DNA of 22,591 nucleotides. Source: an uncultured Prevotellaceae bacterium (GTDB taxonomy: Bacteria; Bacteroidota; Bacteroidia; Bacteroidales; Muribaculaceae). Shown one piece after another: positions 1-6,777 of this stretch. Each line of letters begins with the position of its first letter. The stretch's first letter is position 1. A model generated the notes under the pieces. That model was not told where the DNA came from and searched no databases. It saw only the letters and a program-made list of their open reading frames with translations. Made by a program: the position numbers and the translations under genes. Where the stretch lies: NCBI GenBank assembly GCA_945983195.1, contig CAMFSS010000008.1, forward strand, positions 1 to 22,591, read 5' to 3'.

Positions 1-267
1 AACAAGGAATTCTGGGATCTCTATCAAGCCAATTTCGACCTCATACACGAGAATTTCTTCCGCAACCTGCGGCAACGCTACCCGGCTCTCACGCCCAGCG
101 ACCTGAAATTCTGCGCGTTCCTCCGCCTCAATCTGTCGACAAAAGACATCGCCAACATCACCAACCTCACAATCCGTGGTGTCGAGGCTGCCCGCTACCG
201 CCTGCGCCGTAAGCTACAGCTTCCTGAAGGCACGTCGCTCGTCGACTTCTTCATCGACTTCAAGTAG
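1..267 (+). CDS. LuxR-type transcriptional regulator, C-terminal fragment
   Basis: The reading frame is open from the first base and ends at TAG 265-267, giving the last 88 residues of a larger protein. The segment holds a LuxR/GerE-like helix-turn-helix: residues of the type YPALTPSDLKFCAFLRLNLS lead into STKDIANI (second helix), then VEAARYRLRRKL (recognition helix and following basic stretch). In Bacteroidetes this ending is typical of large regulators whose N-terminal part carries sensor repeats (TPR or beta-propeller/Y_Y_Y) before a membrane helix. That part lies outside the window, so the signal cannot be inferred. The gene converges on the antiporter gene, with 46 bp between stops and no clear terminator hairpin there. 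The DNA-binding role is well supported; the subfamily is inference. Confidence 0.85.
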   Translation, partial: NKEFWDLYQANFDLIHENFFRNLRQRYPALTPSDLKFCAFLRLNLSTKDIANITNLTIRGVEAARYRLRRKLQLPEGTSLVDFFIDFK

Positions 268-313
268 CAACAGCCCCCACAAAGGAGACAAATACAGGCA
301 CTGAAGCAACTGC

Positions 314-1789
314 TCACCGGCAGCTCTTGGGACAAACCTCCGATCTATCCGACTGTGAAATAAGCAGCAGCTTGTCGCCGCTGCGGAGCCGCAGCGAGCC
401 GTTGGGCACAAGGTAACGCTCATCGCGCTTCACTATCATCACAAGTGTGCCTTCGGGCAGATTGAAGTCTTTCAGAGTGTCGCCGGCAGTGAGCATGTCG
501 GGAGTCACAGTCATGTCGCTGAGGTTGCTGTCGATCTCGTCAGGCAGCTCCACGCCAAATTCGTTGCCCTCCTTGGGCATGGGCGACGAAAGTCCCAGCC
601 ATTGCGCCATGCGCGACACCGTAGTGCCCTGCACGATGAGTGATATTATGGTGATGAAAAACACAATGTTGAATATCTGCCCTGCTCCGGGCACATTCTC
701 CACCACAGGATAGGTGGCGAAAATGATGGGCACCGCGCCACGCAGCCCCACCCACGACACGAAAAGTGTGGATTTCGCGGTAATGCGCTTGCCAAAAGGC
801 AGCAGGCACAGATACACGCTAAGCGGACGCCCCACCACTATCATGAACACGCCTATCAGCGTTGCCACCACTGCCACATCGAGCATCTCATGCGGATTCA
901 CGAGCAACCCGAGGCAGAGGAACATGATTATCTGCCCCAGCCATGTGAGTCCGTCCATAAAGGTGCGTATTTCACGGCGGTACTTGATTTTGCGGTTGCC
1001 AACTATGATTCCGGCAATGTACACCGCAAGATAGCCGTTGCCCGACAGCAAATCGGTGAACGAATAGGTGAAAAACACAAACGCAAGCAGCAATATCGGG
1101 TAGAGTGCCTGGTTGTCGATGTTGAGGCGGTTAAGCATCAGCACGGCAAGCCTGCCAAAAACGTATCCGGCAAGTGCTCCCACCGCAAACTGCACTACGA
1201 ACGACCCTACGATTGCCCCCACACCCATTCCGGCAGTATTCACAAGCTGTATGAGCACTATGGTGAGCATGAATGCCATTGGGTCGTTGCTTCCGCTCTC
1301 AAGCTCGAGCATGGGGCGAAGATTGTGCTTCAGATTGATTTTCTGCGAGCGGAGTATGGCAAACACCGATGCCGAGTCGGTCGACGACATTGTGGCGGCA
1401 AGAAGCAGCGACGTGGTGAGCGGAAAGTAGATGTTGCTCCACGACATTCCCGAAATCCACCAGATAAACACGCCCGTGAGCAGGGCTGTGAGCAGCACGC
1501 CCACTGTGGAGAGCACAATTCCCGGAGCAAGTATGGGGCGTATTTCACGCAGACCGGTATCCATACCGCCCGAAAACAGAATCACGCACAGCGCCACCAT
1601 GCCTATGAACTGCGCCTCAAATGCGTTGTGGAACTGTATTCCAAGTCCGTCGCTCCCGAAAAGCATTCCCACCAGCAGGAACAGCAACAGTGTGGGCACA
1701 CCGAAGCGGTAGCCCGTTTTCCCCACTACGATGCTAACAAAAAGCAGTATCGAACCGATGAGCAGTATGTTTCCGGTAGTAAAAAGCAT
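314..1789 (-). CDS. Potassium/proton antiporter, CvrA/NhaP2 type
   Basis: A 491-residue inner-membrane protein of the CPA1 family that probably exchanges cytoplasmic K+ (or Na+) for protons and so helps control pH and turgor. It has a long run of hydrophobic helices from about residue 7 to 395. The family signatures TDSASVFAILRS (about 137-148) and ESGSNDPMA (about 164-172) contain the conserved Asp of the ion-binding site. The last about 80 residues are soluble and resemble a TrkA-C (RCK_C) domain, with LPEGTLVMIVKRD and LRSGDKLLLI, as in NhaP2 with a cytoplasmic regulatory tail. I chose ATG 1789 because translation from there begins directly with the first membrane helix; the frame stays open upstream to 1858 but that part is polar and spans the promoter. 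Substrate specificity cannot be read from sequence. Confidence 0.9.
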   Translation of the reverse strand: MLFTTGNILLIGSILLFVSIVVGKTGYRFGVPTLLLFLLVGMLFGSDGLGIQFHNAFEAQFIGMVALCVILFSGGMDTGLREIRPILAPGIVLSTVGVLLTALLTGVFIWWISGMSWSNIYFPLTTSLLLAATMSSTDSASVFAILRSQKINLKHNLRPMLELESGSNDPMAFMLTIVLIQLVNTAGMGVGAIVGSFVVQFAVGALAGYVFGRLAVLMLNRLNIDNQALYPILLLAFVFFTYSFTDLLSGNGYLAVYIAGIIVGNRKIKYRREIRTFMDGLTWLGQIIMFLCLGLLVNPHEMLDVAVVATLIGVFMIVVGRPLSVYLCLLPFGKRITAKSTLFVSWVGLRGAVPIIFATYPVVENVPGAGQIFNIVFFITIISLIVQGTTVSRMAQWLGLSSPMPKEGNEFGVELPDEIDSNLSDMTVTPDMLTAGDTLKDFNLPEGTLVMIVKRDERYLVPNGSLRLRSGDKLLLISQSDRSEVCPKSCR

Positions 1790-1846
1790 AGATGATGTCT
1801 GTGTTTTTTGAGTTTTGAAAAAAGATATTCTGTCTATATTCTGCAA

Positions 1847-1878
1847 CAAATATAGCAATTTTTTTGTTCATAAAGAAA
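1847..1878 (-). promoter_or_regulatory. Probable promoter of the antiporter gene
   Basis: Read on the minus strand, TATATTTG (1854-1847) fits the Bacteroidetes -7 element TAnnTTTG. TTTC (1878-1875) lies exactly 20 bp upstream as a one-mismatch -33 element. Transcription would begin near 1840, giving a leader of about 50 nt before ATG 1789. Assignment is by pattern only. Confidence 0.6.
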
Positions 1879-1921
1879 ACGGCTGCCACGTCAGCCCGGC
1901 ACTCTACTCTGCACCGCAGGA

Positions 1922-1953
1922 TTTGCAAAATTTGAATTTATACACTATTTTTG
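1922..1953 (+). promoter_or_regulatory. Promoter of the small exported protein gene
   Basis: TTTG (1922-1925), a 20-bp spacer, then TATTTTTG (1946-1953) is a full match to the Bacteroidetes -33/-7 promoter. The next ATG is at 1959, so the expected start of transcription falls at or on that codon. The transcript would be leaderless, or translation begins at ATG 1971 or 1986. Confidence 0.7.
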
Positions 1954-1958
1954 CAGCC

Positions 1959-2375
1959 ATGAAACGGGAAATGCACATACCGGCAATGCTTGCATGCCTG
2001 CTCGTAGCGGCGTGCATGGCAATAATGGGCAACCACCGCAATGTGATTGCCACCGATGCTGTGCCTGTTGCCGATGCTGCAAGCGTGCAGAAGCCCTGCC
2101 GCGAGTGCATCACCGCTATGCCGACGGCTGATGCCGTGGGCATTGAGTGCATGCCGCAAATCTCCGTTCCTCACACCGCCGTCGGTCGCACCGGCAGAGT
2201 GCAGCAGTTCCGTTCAGGCAGTTCCGGCGGCTTTGCAGGCAGCAATTGCCGCAATGTGTCAGTCACACGCCGCACCGCATCAGGAAGCCTGCACATATTC
2301 GGCACCTCATCGCCCGTGTGCTGCAATTTCATGAAAAACTACTACATCTACATGCTTCGGCGAATAGTGATTTAG
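1959..2375 (+). CDS. Small exported protein of unknown function
   Basis: A 138-residue protein not assignable to a named family. It begins with a basic segment (MKRE) and a hydrophobic stretch (about 8-23) that looks like a signal peptide, followed by a low-complexity Ala/Val/Thr/Ser-rich body. It contains PCREC at about residue 46, several other cysteines, and an unusual C-terminus, NYYIYMLRRIVI. I have an impression that other short Bacteroidales exported proteins end in a similar aromatic/LRR tail, but I could not check this. The perfect promoter directly upstream and the good codon use support a real gene; the frame remains open upstream to 1815, but that region holds the promoters. Starts at 1971 or 1986 are possible. 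Expression is supported; function is unknown. Confidence 0.6.
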   Translation: MKREMHIPAMLACLLVAACMAIMGNHRNVIATDAVPVADAASVQKPCRECITAMPTADAVGIECMPQISVPHTAVGRTGRVQQFRSGSSGGFAGSNCRNVSVTRRTASGSLHIFGTSSPVCCNFMKNYYIYMLRRIVI

Positions 2376-2528
2376 CCGCCCCACCCCCGAAAAAGCACTT
2401 TCCAAAACGTATCGTTTTCACACATTGCTGCGCGCGCACATCGCTTCGCGCCGTTGCATCACATTTTTCACAACCGCAAGGGATTACCACACACATTCCC
2501 CTGCAAATCAATAATATATATTAGAATT

Positions 2529-3059
2529 ATGGCTAATCAAAACATCAACTCACATATCATCGAAGCCACTGCCGATGTGGCTCGCACTATCGACTCAACT
2601 TCAATCTGCACATCAACACTAATCTTAATCGCCGGGATCGCCCTTTTCTACTCTTCGTTCAAGTTTGGCCCCGATGCCGATGAAATGTCGATGCTCTGCC
2701 TGCTCCTGGGGCTGTTTGGCTCGGCTATTGGAATGATTATGCTTGCCGTGCGCAACACCAAGCTCGTGTATCTTCCCACCGGAAGCCGACTCAGAACGTC
2801 GGCAATCTACTTCAAGCGCGACGACCTCGCCAAAGTGGAGCAGCTTGCCAACAACACCATTGAGGCTGCAAAGCTGCCCCAATGCGATGCCAACGGCACG
2901 GTGCGAATCGACACCCTCATTTCATCTGATGGTGCTTTTGCTGCATCACAGGTGTTCATGCACAGCGATTTCATGTATAATCCTATGAGCAAAATACACA
3001 CCTACACCGGCGAAGCGGCACAATCGTTCATCTCCAAAATCAGGCACTTAACCCGCTAA
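2529..3059 (+). CDS. Two-helix membrane protein of unknown function
   Basis: A 176-residue protein. A polar N-terminus of about 25 residues precedes two hydrophobic segments: about 28-44 (TLILIAGIALFYSSF) and about 55-73 (MLCLLLGLFGSAIGMIMLAV). A soluble C-terminal domain of about 100 residues follows, beginning NTKLVYLPTGSRL and containing YFKRDDLAKVEQL. The layout suggests an inner-membrane hairpin with a cytoplasmic domain. ATG 2529 was chosen because the upstream part of the frame crosses AT-rich intergenic sequence. The preceding 153 bp (2376-2528) has no clear TAnnTTTG element, so it may be transcribed with the exported-protein gene upstream. I do not recognise the family. Confidence 0.7.
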   Translation: MANQNINSHIIEATADVARTIDSTSICTSTLILIAGIALFYSSFKFGPDADEMSMLCLLLGLFGSAIGMIMLAVRNTKLVYLPTGSRLRTSAIYFKRDDLAKVEQLANNTIEAAKLPQCDANGTVRIDTLISSDGAFAASQVFMHSDFMYNPMSKIHTYTGEAAQSFISKIRHLTR

Positions 3060-3115
3060 CCCTCCTGAATTTGGCTTAATAATGGCAGAGCGCTGAAATA
3101 ATTTTGCCGCTGTGC

Positions 3116-3146
3116 TTTCGATTTGCTCAAATTTTGCGTAAATTTG
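3116..3146 (+). promoter_or_regulatory. Possible promoter of the asparaginase gene
   Basis: TAAATTTG (3139-3146) matches the -7 element; TTTC (3116-3119) is an imperfect -33 at a 19-bp spacing. A second -7-like TAATTTTG lies at 3099-3106, but its nearest TTTG is 25 bp away. Either would give a leader of about 90-135 nt. Confidence 0.45.
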
Positions 3147-3241
3147 CAAATGGAAAACTGTCTCTCACGGCATTCCGCCGGGTGGCAGATTTCCATTTTG
3201 TTATTGAAACTGTTTCCAACCCATTTAATGTACTCTCGACA

Positions 3242-4282
3242 ATGAATCTCATTCGGCCCAAAATTCTCATCATCTACACCGGTGGTACTATCGGAATGAT
3301 TGAAAATCCGGTGACGCACGCATTGCAGCTTTTCGATTTCACACATCTTATCGACAATGTGCCGAAAATCAAGATGCTCGATTATGAGATTCACAACATT
3401 CAGTTCAATCCTCCCATCGACTCGGCAAACATGTCGCCACAACACTGGTGCGACATCGCTGCAATCATCGAAAAGTACTACGACGCTTTCGACGGCTTTG
3501 TGGTGCTCCACGGCACCGACACCATGGCATTCACGGCATCGGCGCTGAGCTTTATGCTCGAGAATCTGCACAAACCGGTAATTATCACCGGATCGCAGCT
3601 GCCAATTGGCGAGGTGCGGACCGACGGCGAGGAAAACCTGATTACCGCACTGCAGATTGCCGCTGCACGCGATGCTCACGGCGACCCGATGGTGCAGGAG
3701 GTGGCTATCCTGTTTGAGAACTATCTGTGGCGCGGAAACCGAAGCACCAAAATGAGTGCCGACAACTTCAATGCCTTCAAGAGCAACAACTATCCGCCTT
3801 TGGCGAAAATAGGACTCGACATTCACTTCAATGAGGACGCGCTCTACCGCGTTCCGTCGAAGCGTCCGCTGAAGGTTCGCTACAATATGGATCCCAACGT
3901 GATGTTCATCAACCTCTATCCGGGTATCCCCGAAAGCACTCTGCGCTACTTGCTGCACACGCCCAACCTCAAGGGCATTGTCCTCAAGACGTTTGGTGCC
4001 GGCAACGGACCGATGGAGTCATGGTTCACAGGTGCTATACGCGAGGCAGTGGAGCGCGGCATAGTGATTCTCAATGTCACACAATGTGTGAATGGCGGTG
4101 TTCACACCACACTCTACGACACAGGCAACGGTCTTGCACGCGCCGGCGTGGTGAGCGGACACGACATCACCAGCGAGGCGGCAATCACCAAGATGATGTA
4201 TCTTTTCGGAATGGGTCTGCAAGCCGAAACGGTGAAGAAGTACATGAGCTACTCCCTCTGCGGCGAAGTGACAATTTCATAG
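3242..4282 (+). CDS. ansA: Type I L-asparaginase, cytoplasmic
   Basis: A 346-residue enzyme that hydrolyses L-asparagine to aspartate and ammonia. Both signature motifs are present: YTGGTIGM near the start (nucleophile Thr13) and LHGTDTMAFTA (Thr92-Asp93). TGSQLPIGEVRTDGEEN follows, and Lys170 in STKMSADN is the likely catalytic lysine. There is no signal peptide, and the length fits the homodimeric bacterial type I (cytoplasmic) form rather than the secreted type II. ATG 3242 starts two residues before the first beta-strand (RPKILIIYTGG); upstream codons of the open frame are implausible and overlap the promoter. It converges with the gene at 4288, with a gap of only 5 bp and no terminator visible. 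Family assignment is firm; the exact in vivo substrate range is inferred. Confidence 0.95.
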   Translation: MNLIRPKILIIYTGGTIGMIENPVTHALQLFDFTHLIDNVPKIKMLDYEIHNIQFNPPIDSANMSPQHWCDIAAIIEKYYDAFDGFVVLHGTDTMAFTASALSFMLENLHKPVIITGSQLPIGEVRTDGEENLITALQIAAARDAHGDPMVQEVAILFENYLWRGNRSTKMSADNFNAFKSNNYPPLAKIGLDIHFNEDALYRVPSKRPLKVRYNMDPNVMFINLYPGIPESTLRYLLHTPNLKGIVLKTFGAGNGPMESWFTGAIREAVERGIVILNVTQCVNGGVHTTLYDTGNGLARAGVVSGHDITSEAAITKMMYLFGMGLQAETVKKYMSYSLCGEVTIS

Positions 4283-4287
4283 CACTC

Positions 4288-4758
4288 TCATTGCCCTGCC
4301 TCTTTCAGCTCGGCAGCGTGGAGAGTGCCTCGCGCTTCGGCAGCAAGCATAATCAGCTCGTCTTTCACGGCATTGGGCAGTGATATGCCACGGAGCTGTA
4401 TCGAGCGACCCCAGGCGGCAACCTCCTCAGGACGGAGTGTGTAGAGGACATCCCGAAACTGCTCTATCTGCTCATCGGTGTAGTCCTCTGGAGCAACGCC
4501 GCGGTATTCATCAAGTTCTTCATCTTCAAAGTATTCAATTTCTTTGCTCACGGCAGCGAGCAGAGAGTCTTTTTCGCACGTAAGGTGCTGTCCGCAGCAG
4601 CCTTCGGGGCGGTCATCGGCAGGCGTGTCGGTAGGCACGGCATCATCGGTGGTCACATCGGCATCACCGGCATTGCGGCGCGGCATAAATCGCTGAAGCA
4701 CATAGAGCAATGCACCTGTGAGCACTGTCACGGCAAGTATGATGAGTGCTCCCGTCAT
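4288..4758 (-). CDS. Small cysteine-containing membrane-anchored protein, aroA partner
   Basis: A 156-residue protein with one N-terminal helix (about residues 2-23, ALIILAVTVLTGALLYVLQR), then a basic stop (MPRRN), an acidic/Thr-rich linker, a compact motif GCCGQHLTCEKD (about 52-63), and a mostly helical C-terminal domain (EEVAAWGRSIQLRGISLP). The Cys-Cys-x2-His-x3-Cys arrangement could bind a metal, which is inference. ATG 4758 is fixed by the ATGA overlap with the aroA stop, which implies translational coupling. I recall similar genes after aroA in Bacteroides that carry an automatic label of phospholipase; nothing here resembles a phospholipase catalytic site, so I do not use that name. 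Function unknown. Confidence 0.75.
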   Translation of the reverse strand: MTGALIILAVTVLTGALLYVLQRFMPRRNAGDADVTTDDAVPTDTPADDRPEGCCGQHLTCEKDSLLAAVSKEIEYFEDEELDEYRGVAPEDYTDEQIEQFRDVLYTLRPEEVAAWGRSIQLRGISLPNAVKDELIMLAAEARGTLHAAELKEAGQ

Positions 4759-6041
4759 TGGCGAGCCTCCTTTCTGCATTCGCATGGTGTGAGTGTGAAG
4801 CCGGCGGCAGCAAGATGCTGCCAATAGTCGGGATAGGACTTGCTCACCACCTCAATGTCGTCGACTACAAGCCCCGGAAACAGCACCGCAGCAGGCGCAA
4901 AAGCCATTGCCATGCGGTGGTCGTCGAAGGTCGAGATATGAGGCTCGGCATCGGGTGCGCACCGCTCACCGTTCCAAGAGAGCGAAAAGTCGTCGCCGGC
5001 AGTGAGAATGTAGCCGAGCTTGTGTAGCTGCGAGCACAGAGCCTCTATTCTATCAGTCTCCTTGATGCGCAGTGTCTGCAACCCCGATATTCTGAAATGC
5101 CGCCCGAGCAGGCACGCTGTCACCACAATTGTCTGAGCCAGGTCGGGATTCTCCCCGAGGTCCATTGCAAGCGGCGCATCAGCCGGCAGAGAATATGGAG
5201 CGGCTGCCGACAGGTCGAGATACTCGCCGCAGCGGTTGGCACGCACACCCAAGTCACCGAAAAGCATCGCCACAGCCGAGTCGCCTTGTGCGCTCACCGC
5301 ATGCAGCCCCTTTAGCGTGATGCGCGACTGTGGAAGCAGAGCCTGAAGCTCAAGCCAGTAGCTTGCCGCACTCCAGTCGTTCTCCACGGTGAAGTCGCAC
5401 GGCACATAGCGTGCGTCAGCCGGGATTGTTATGGTGTTACTCTCCTTCGAGCAATCCACACCCACTTTGCGCATAAGCGTAAGCGTCATGGTGATGTAAG
5501 GCAGCGAAATTATCTTGCCTGTGAGCCGCACTGTGCGGCAACCCATAAGCGGAGCCACCATAAGCAGGGCTGAAATGTACTGCGAACTAACATTCCCTGC
5601 AATCTCTATGCTCTCGGCGTGAAGCCTCTTGCCGGTGATATGCAGCGGCGGGAAACCCTCCTCGCCGGCATAGTCAATCTGTGCACCGCATGAGCGCAAG
5701 GCATCTACAAGCAGTGCAATGGGGCGGTGCCGCATACGCTCAGTGCCGTCGAGAATCACCTCACAGCCTTCATGCGAGGCATAGTAGGCAGTAAGAAAGC
5801 GCATTGCCGTTCCGGCAGCACCAATGTTAACAGTGGCAACCTGCCGCGACGAATCCGTCGGAGCAGCCACATCAGTAGCAAGGGCGCGACGCATAGCATC
5901 AGTATCATCGCAAAGGGCTACGTTGTGTAGCTCTCCGCCGCACAAGGCATTCAGTATGAGCATACGGTTGCTTATGCTCTTCGATGCAGGCAAGTCAACC
6001 TCCATCACAATCCTTTCGGGTGCAAAAATCCTGTAGTCCAT
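4755..6041 (-). CDS. aroA: 3-phosphoshikimate 1-carboxyvinyltransferase (EPSP synthase)
   Basis: A 428-residue cytoplasmic enzyme of the shikimate pathway that joins phosphoenolpyruvate to shikimate-3-phosphate. Substrate-binding residues are all visible: K21-S22 and R26 in PASKSISNR, R106 in RMRHRPI, S152-S153-Q154, D300 in ENPDLAQT (catalytic base position), E328 and R331 in KETDR, H375-R376 in DDHRMAM and K401. The PEP loop reads NIGAAGTAMRF (72-82), with Phe82 where E. coli has Pro101. Length is normal. The leader is short (about 20 nt) and the predicted promoter lies inside the repeat at 6067. The stop overlaps the start of the downstream membrane-protein gene by ATGA. Confidence 0.97.
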   Translation of the reverse strand: MDYRIFAPERIVMEVDLPASKSISNRMLILNALCGGELHNVALCDDTDAMRRALATDVAAPTDSSRQVATVNIGAAGTAMRFLTAYYASHEGCEVILDGTERMRHRPIALLVDALRSCGAQIDYAGEEGFPPLHITGKRLHAESIEIAGNVSSQYISALLMVAPLMGCRTVRLTGKIISLPYITMTLTLMRKVGVDCSKESNTITIPADARYVPCDFTVENDWSAASYWLELQALLPQSRITLKGLHAVSAQGDSAVAMLFGDLGVRANRCGEYLDLSAAAPYSLPADAPLAMDLGENPDLAQTIVVTACLLGRHFRISGLQTLRIKETDRIEALCSQLHKLGYILTAGDDFSLSWNGERCAPDAEPHISTFDDHRMAMAFAPAAVLFPGLVVDDIEVVSKSYPDYWQHLAAAGFTLTPCECRKEARQ

Positions 6042-6066
6042 TCAGTTCACATTACATTTCAATCGG

Positions 6067-6098
6067 CAAAGTTACTGCAAGCCGAGCGCAATGGCAAA
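6067..6098 (-). promoter_or_regulatory. aroA promoter within the repeat element
   Basis: On the minus strand TTTG (6098-6095), exactly 20 bp, then TAACTTTG (6074-6067) is a perfect match to the Bacteroidetes promoter. It would start transcription near 6060, about 20 nt before the aroA ATG at 6041. The identical arrangement recurs in the second copy at 6182-6151, giving a second possible upstream start. Confidence 0.7.
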
Positions 6099-6210
6099 TT
6101 AAAAACGAAGTTTTTCAATTTGGCATAGCTGAGGCGCAGCGTAAGTTATCCAAAGTTACTGCAAGCCGAGCGCAATGGCAAATTAAAAACGAAGTTTTTC
6201 AATTTGGCAT
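6067..6210. repeat. Tandem copies of a promoter-bearing palindromic repeat
   Basis: Two identical 60-bp copies, 6067-6126 and 6151-6210, lie 84 bp apart. Each contains an interrupted palindrome: AAAAAC-GAA-GTTTTT at its core, flanked by CAAATT/AATTTG with one bulged base. In the second copy the pairing extends through GCAATG/CATTGC, making an 18-bp stem with one mismatch. The first unit also carries a partly complementary right end (6127-6150), so the full unit is probably 84 bp and the second is truncated on the right. Each copy has a full promoter motif on the minus strand. I recall similar GCGCTCGGCTTGCA-TAnnTTTG stretches in Bacteroides intergenic regions; unverified. Confidence 0.9.
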
Positions 6211-6264
6211 TGCCGAGCCCCCCTCTGACACCTCAATAGCGGCACTGCCAATCGCAAAAATAGG

Positions 6265-6294
6265 TTAATATACAGCATATTAATCTGTTAATAT
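6265..6294. promoter_or_regulatory. Alternating inverted repeats, possible operator
   Basis: Three 7-bp arms alternate: TTAATAT (6265-6271), ATATTAA (6277-6283) and TTAATAT (6288-6294), separated by 5 and 4 bp. The middle arm is complementary to both outer arms, so it can form either of two hairpins, or the site can hold two overlapping dimeric proteins. It lies about 25 bp upstream of the -33 element at 6318. The rest of 6211-6317 is AT-rich and shows no gene. Confidence 0.4.
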
Positions 6295-6317
6295 ATCTTA
6301 ATTTTTCATATATAAAA

Positions 6318-6350
6318 TTTGCTCTATTTCGATTTTTCTTCATATTTTTG
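6318..6350 (+). promoter_or_regulatory. Promoter of the small helical protein gene and perhaps the efflux operon
   Basis: TTTG (6318-6321), a 21-bp spacer and TATTTTTG (6343-6350) give a perfect pair of elements. Transcription would start near 6357, leaving a leader of about 25 nt before ATG 6382. Confidence 0.7.
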
Positions 6351-6381
6351 TTGGTGAAAAATCACAAAACCACTAAAAAAT

Positions 6382-6693
6382 ATGTCAAAGACAGTAGAAA
6401 CCCAAATTGACAAATGCCGTAGACTCATAGCCGGAGCCTCGGGCAGAATAGACGAATTGAACAAACTCGGTGTGTGTGAGTCGCAACTGAGCGACCTCGA
6501 CGCCAATCTGTCGCGGCTTGCTGCAATGAGCAGCGATTGCGAGGCTGTACGCGAGCAGCTACACGACAAGATTGCCGCTATGCACCAAGTGCTCGACACC
6601 GTAAAAGCCTCCTTCCTGGGCATAAAAGGCACCATCAAGCAGAACTATCCACAAGAGGAGTGGACTAAATGGGGAATCGACGACCGACGTTAA
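6382..6693 (+). CDS. Small helical (coiled-coil) protein of unknown function
   Basis: A 103-residue, charged, soluble protein with no signal peptide. Residues about 5-85 are almost free of proline and show heptad-like spacing of Leu/Ile/Met (IDELNKL, LSDLDANLSRLAAM, VREQLHDKIAAMHQVLDTV), suggesting a two- or three-helix bundle. The end, KQNYPQEEWTKWGIDDRR, is tryptophan-rich. It sits 84 nt upstream of the efflux operon in the same direction and has its own strong promoter. The name of the family is not known to me; it could be a cytoplasmic scaffold or simply an independent small protein. Confidence 0.65.
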   Translation: MSKTVETQIDKCRRLIAGASGRIDELNKLGVCESQLSDLDANLSRLAAMSSDCEAVREQLHDKIAAMHQVLDTVKASFLGIKGTIKQNYPQEEWTKWGIDDRR

Positions 6694-6777
6694 TCTTTAG
6701 TGCCTAAGCACGGTCGGCTTCTATTCGTCCCGCACCCTGCTATGTTGGCTTTTATAATGTTTTTTTCTAATCTATTT

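Noticed and set aside
890..1795. Plus-strand open frame of about 300 codons antisense to the antiporter
   Set aside because: Very high His/Lys/Gln content, no family resemblance, and the minus strand encodes a clear antiporter with motifs.
3056..3958. Minus-strand open frame antisense to asparaginase
   Set aside because: No recognisable domain; it overlaps the well-supported asparaginase almost completely.
6067..6210. CRISPR-like reading of the direct repeat (60-bp repeat, 24-bp spacer)
   Set aside because: There are only two copies, the repeat is far longer than CRISPR repeats, and no cas genes are nearby. The unit is better explained as an 84-bp palindromic element in tandem.
6700..6777. 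Upstream GTG/ATG starts for the TolC-like gene
   Set aside because: They add a hydrophobic segment ahead of a normal signal peptide that begins at ATG 6778.
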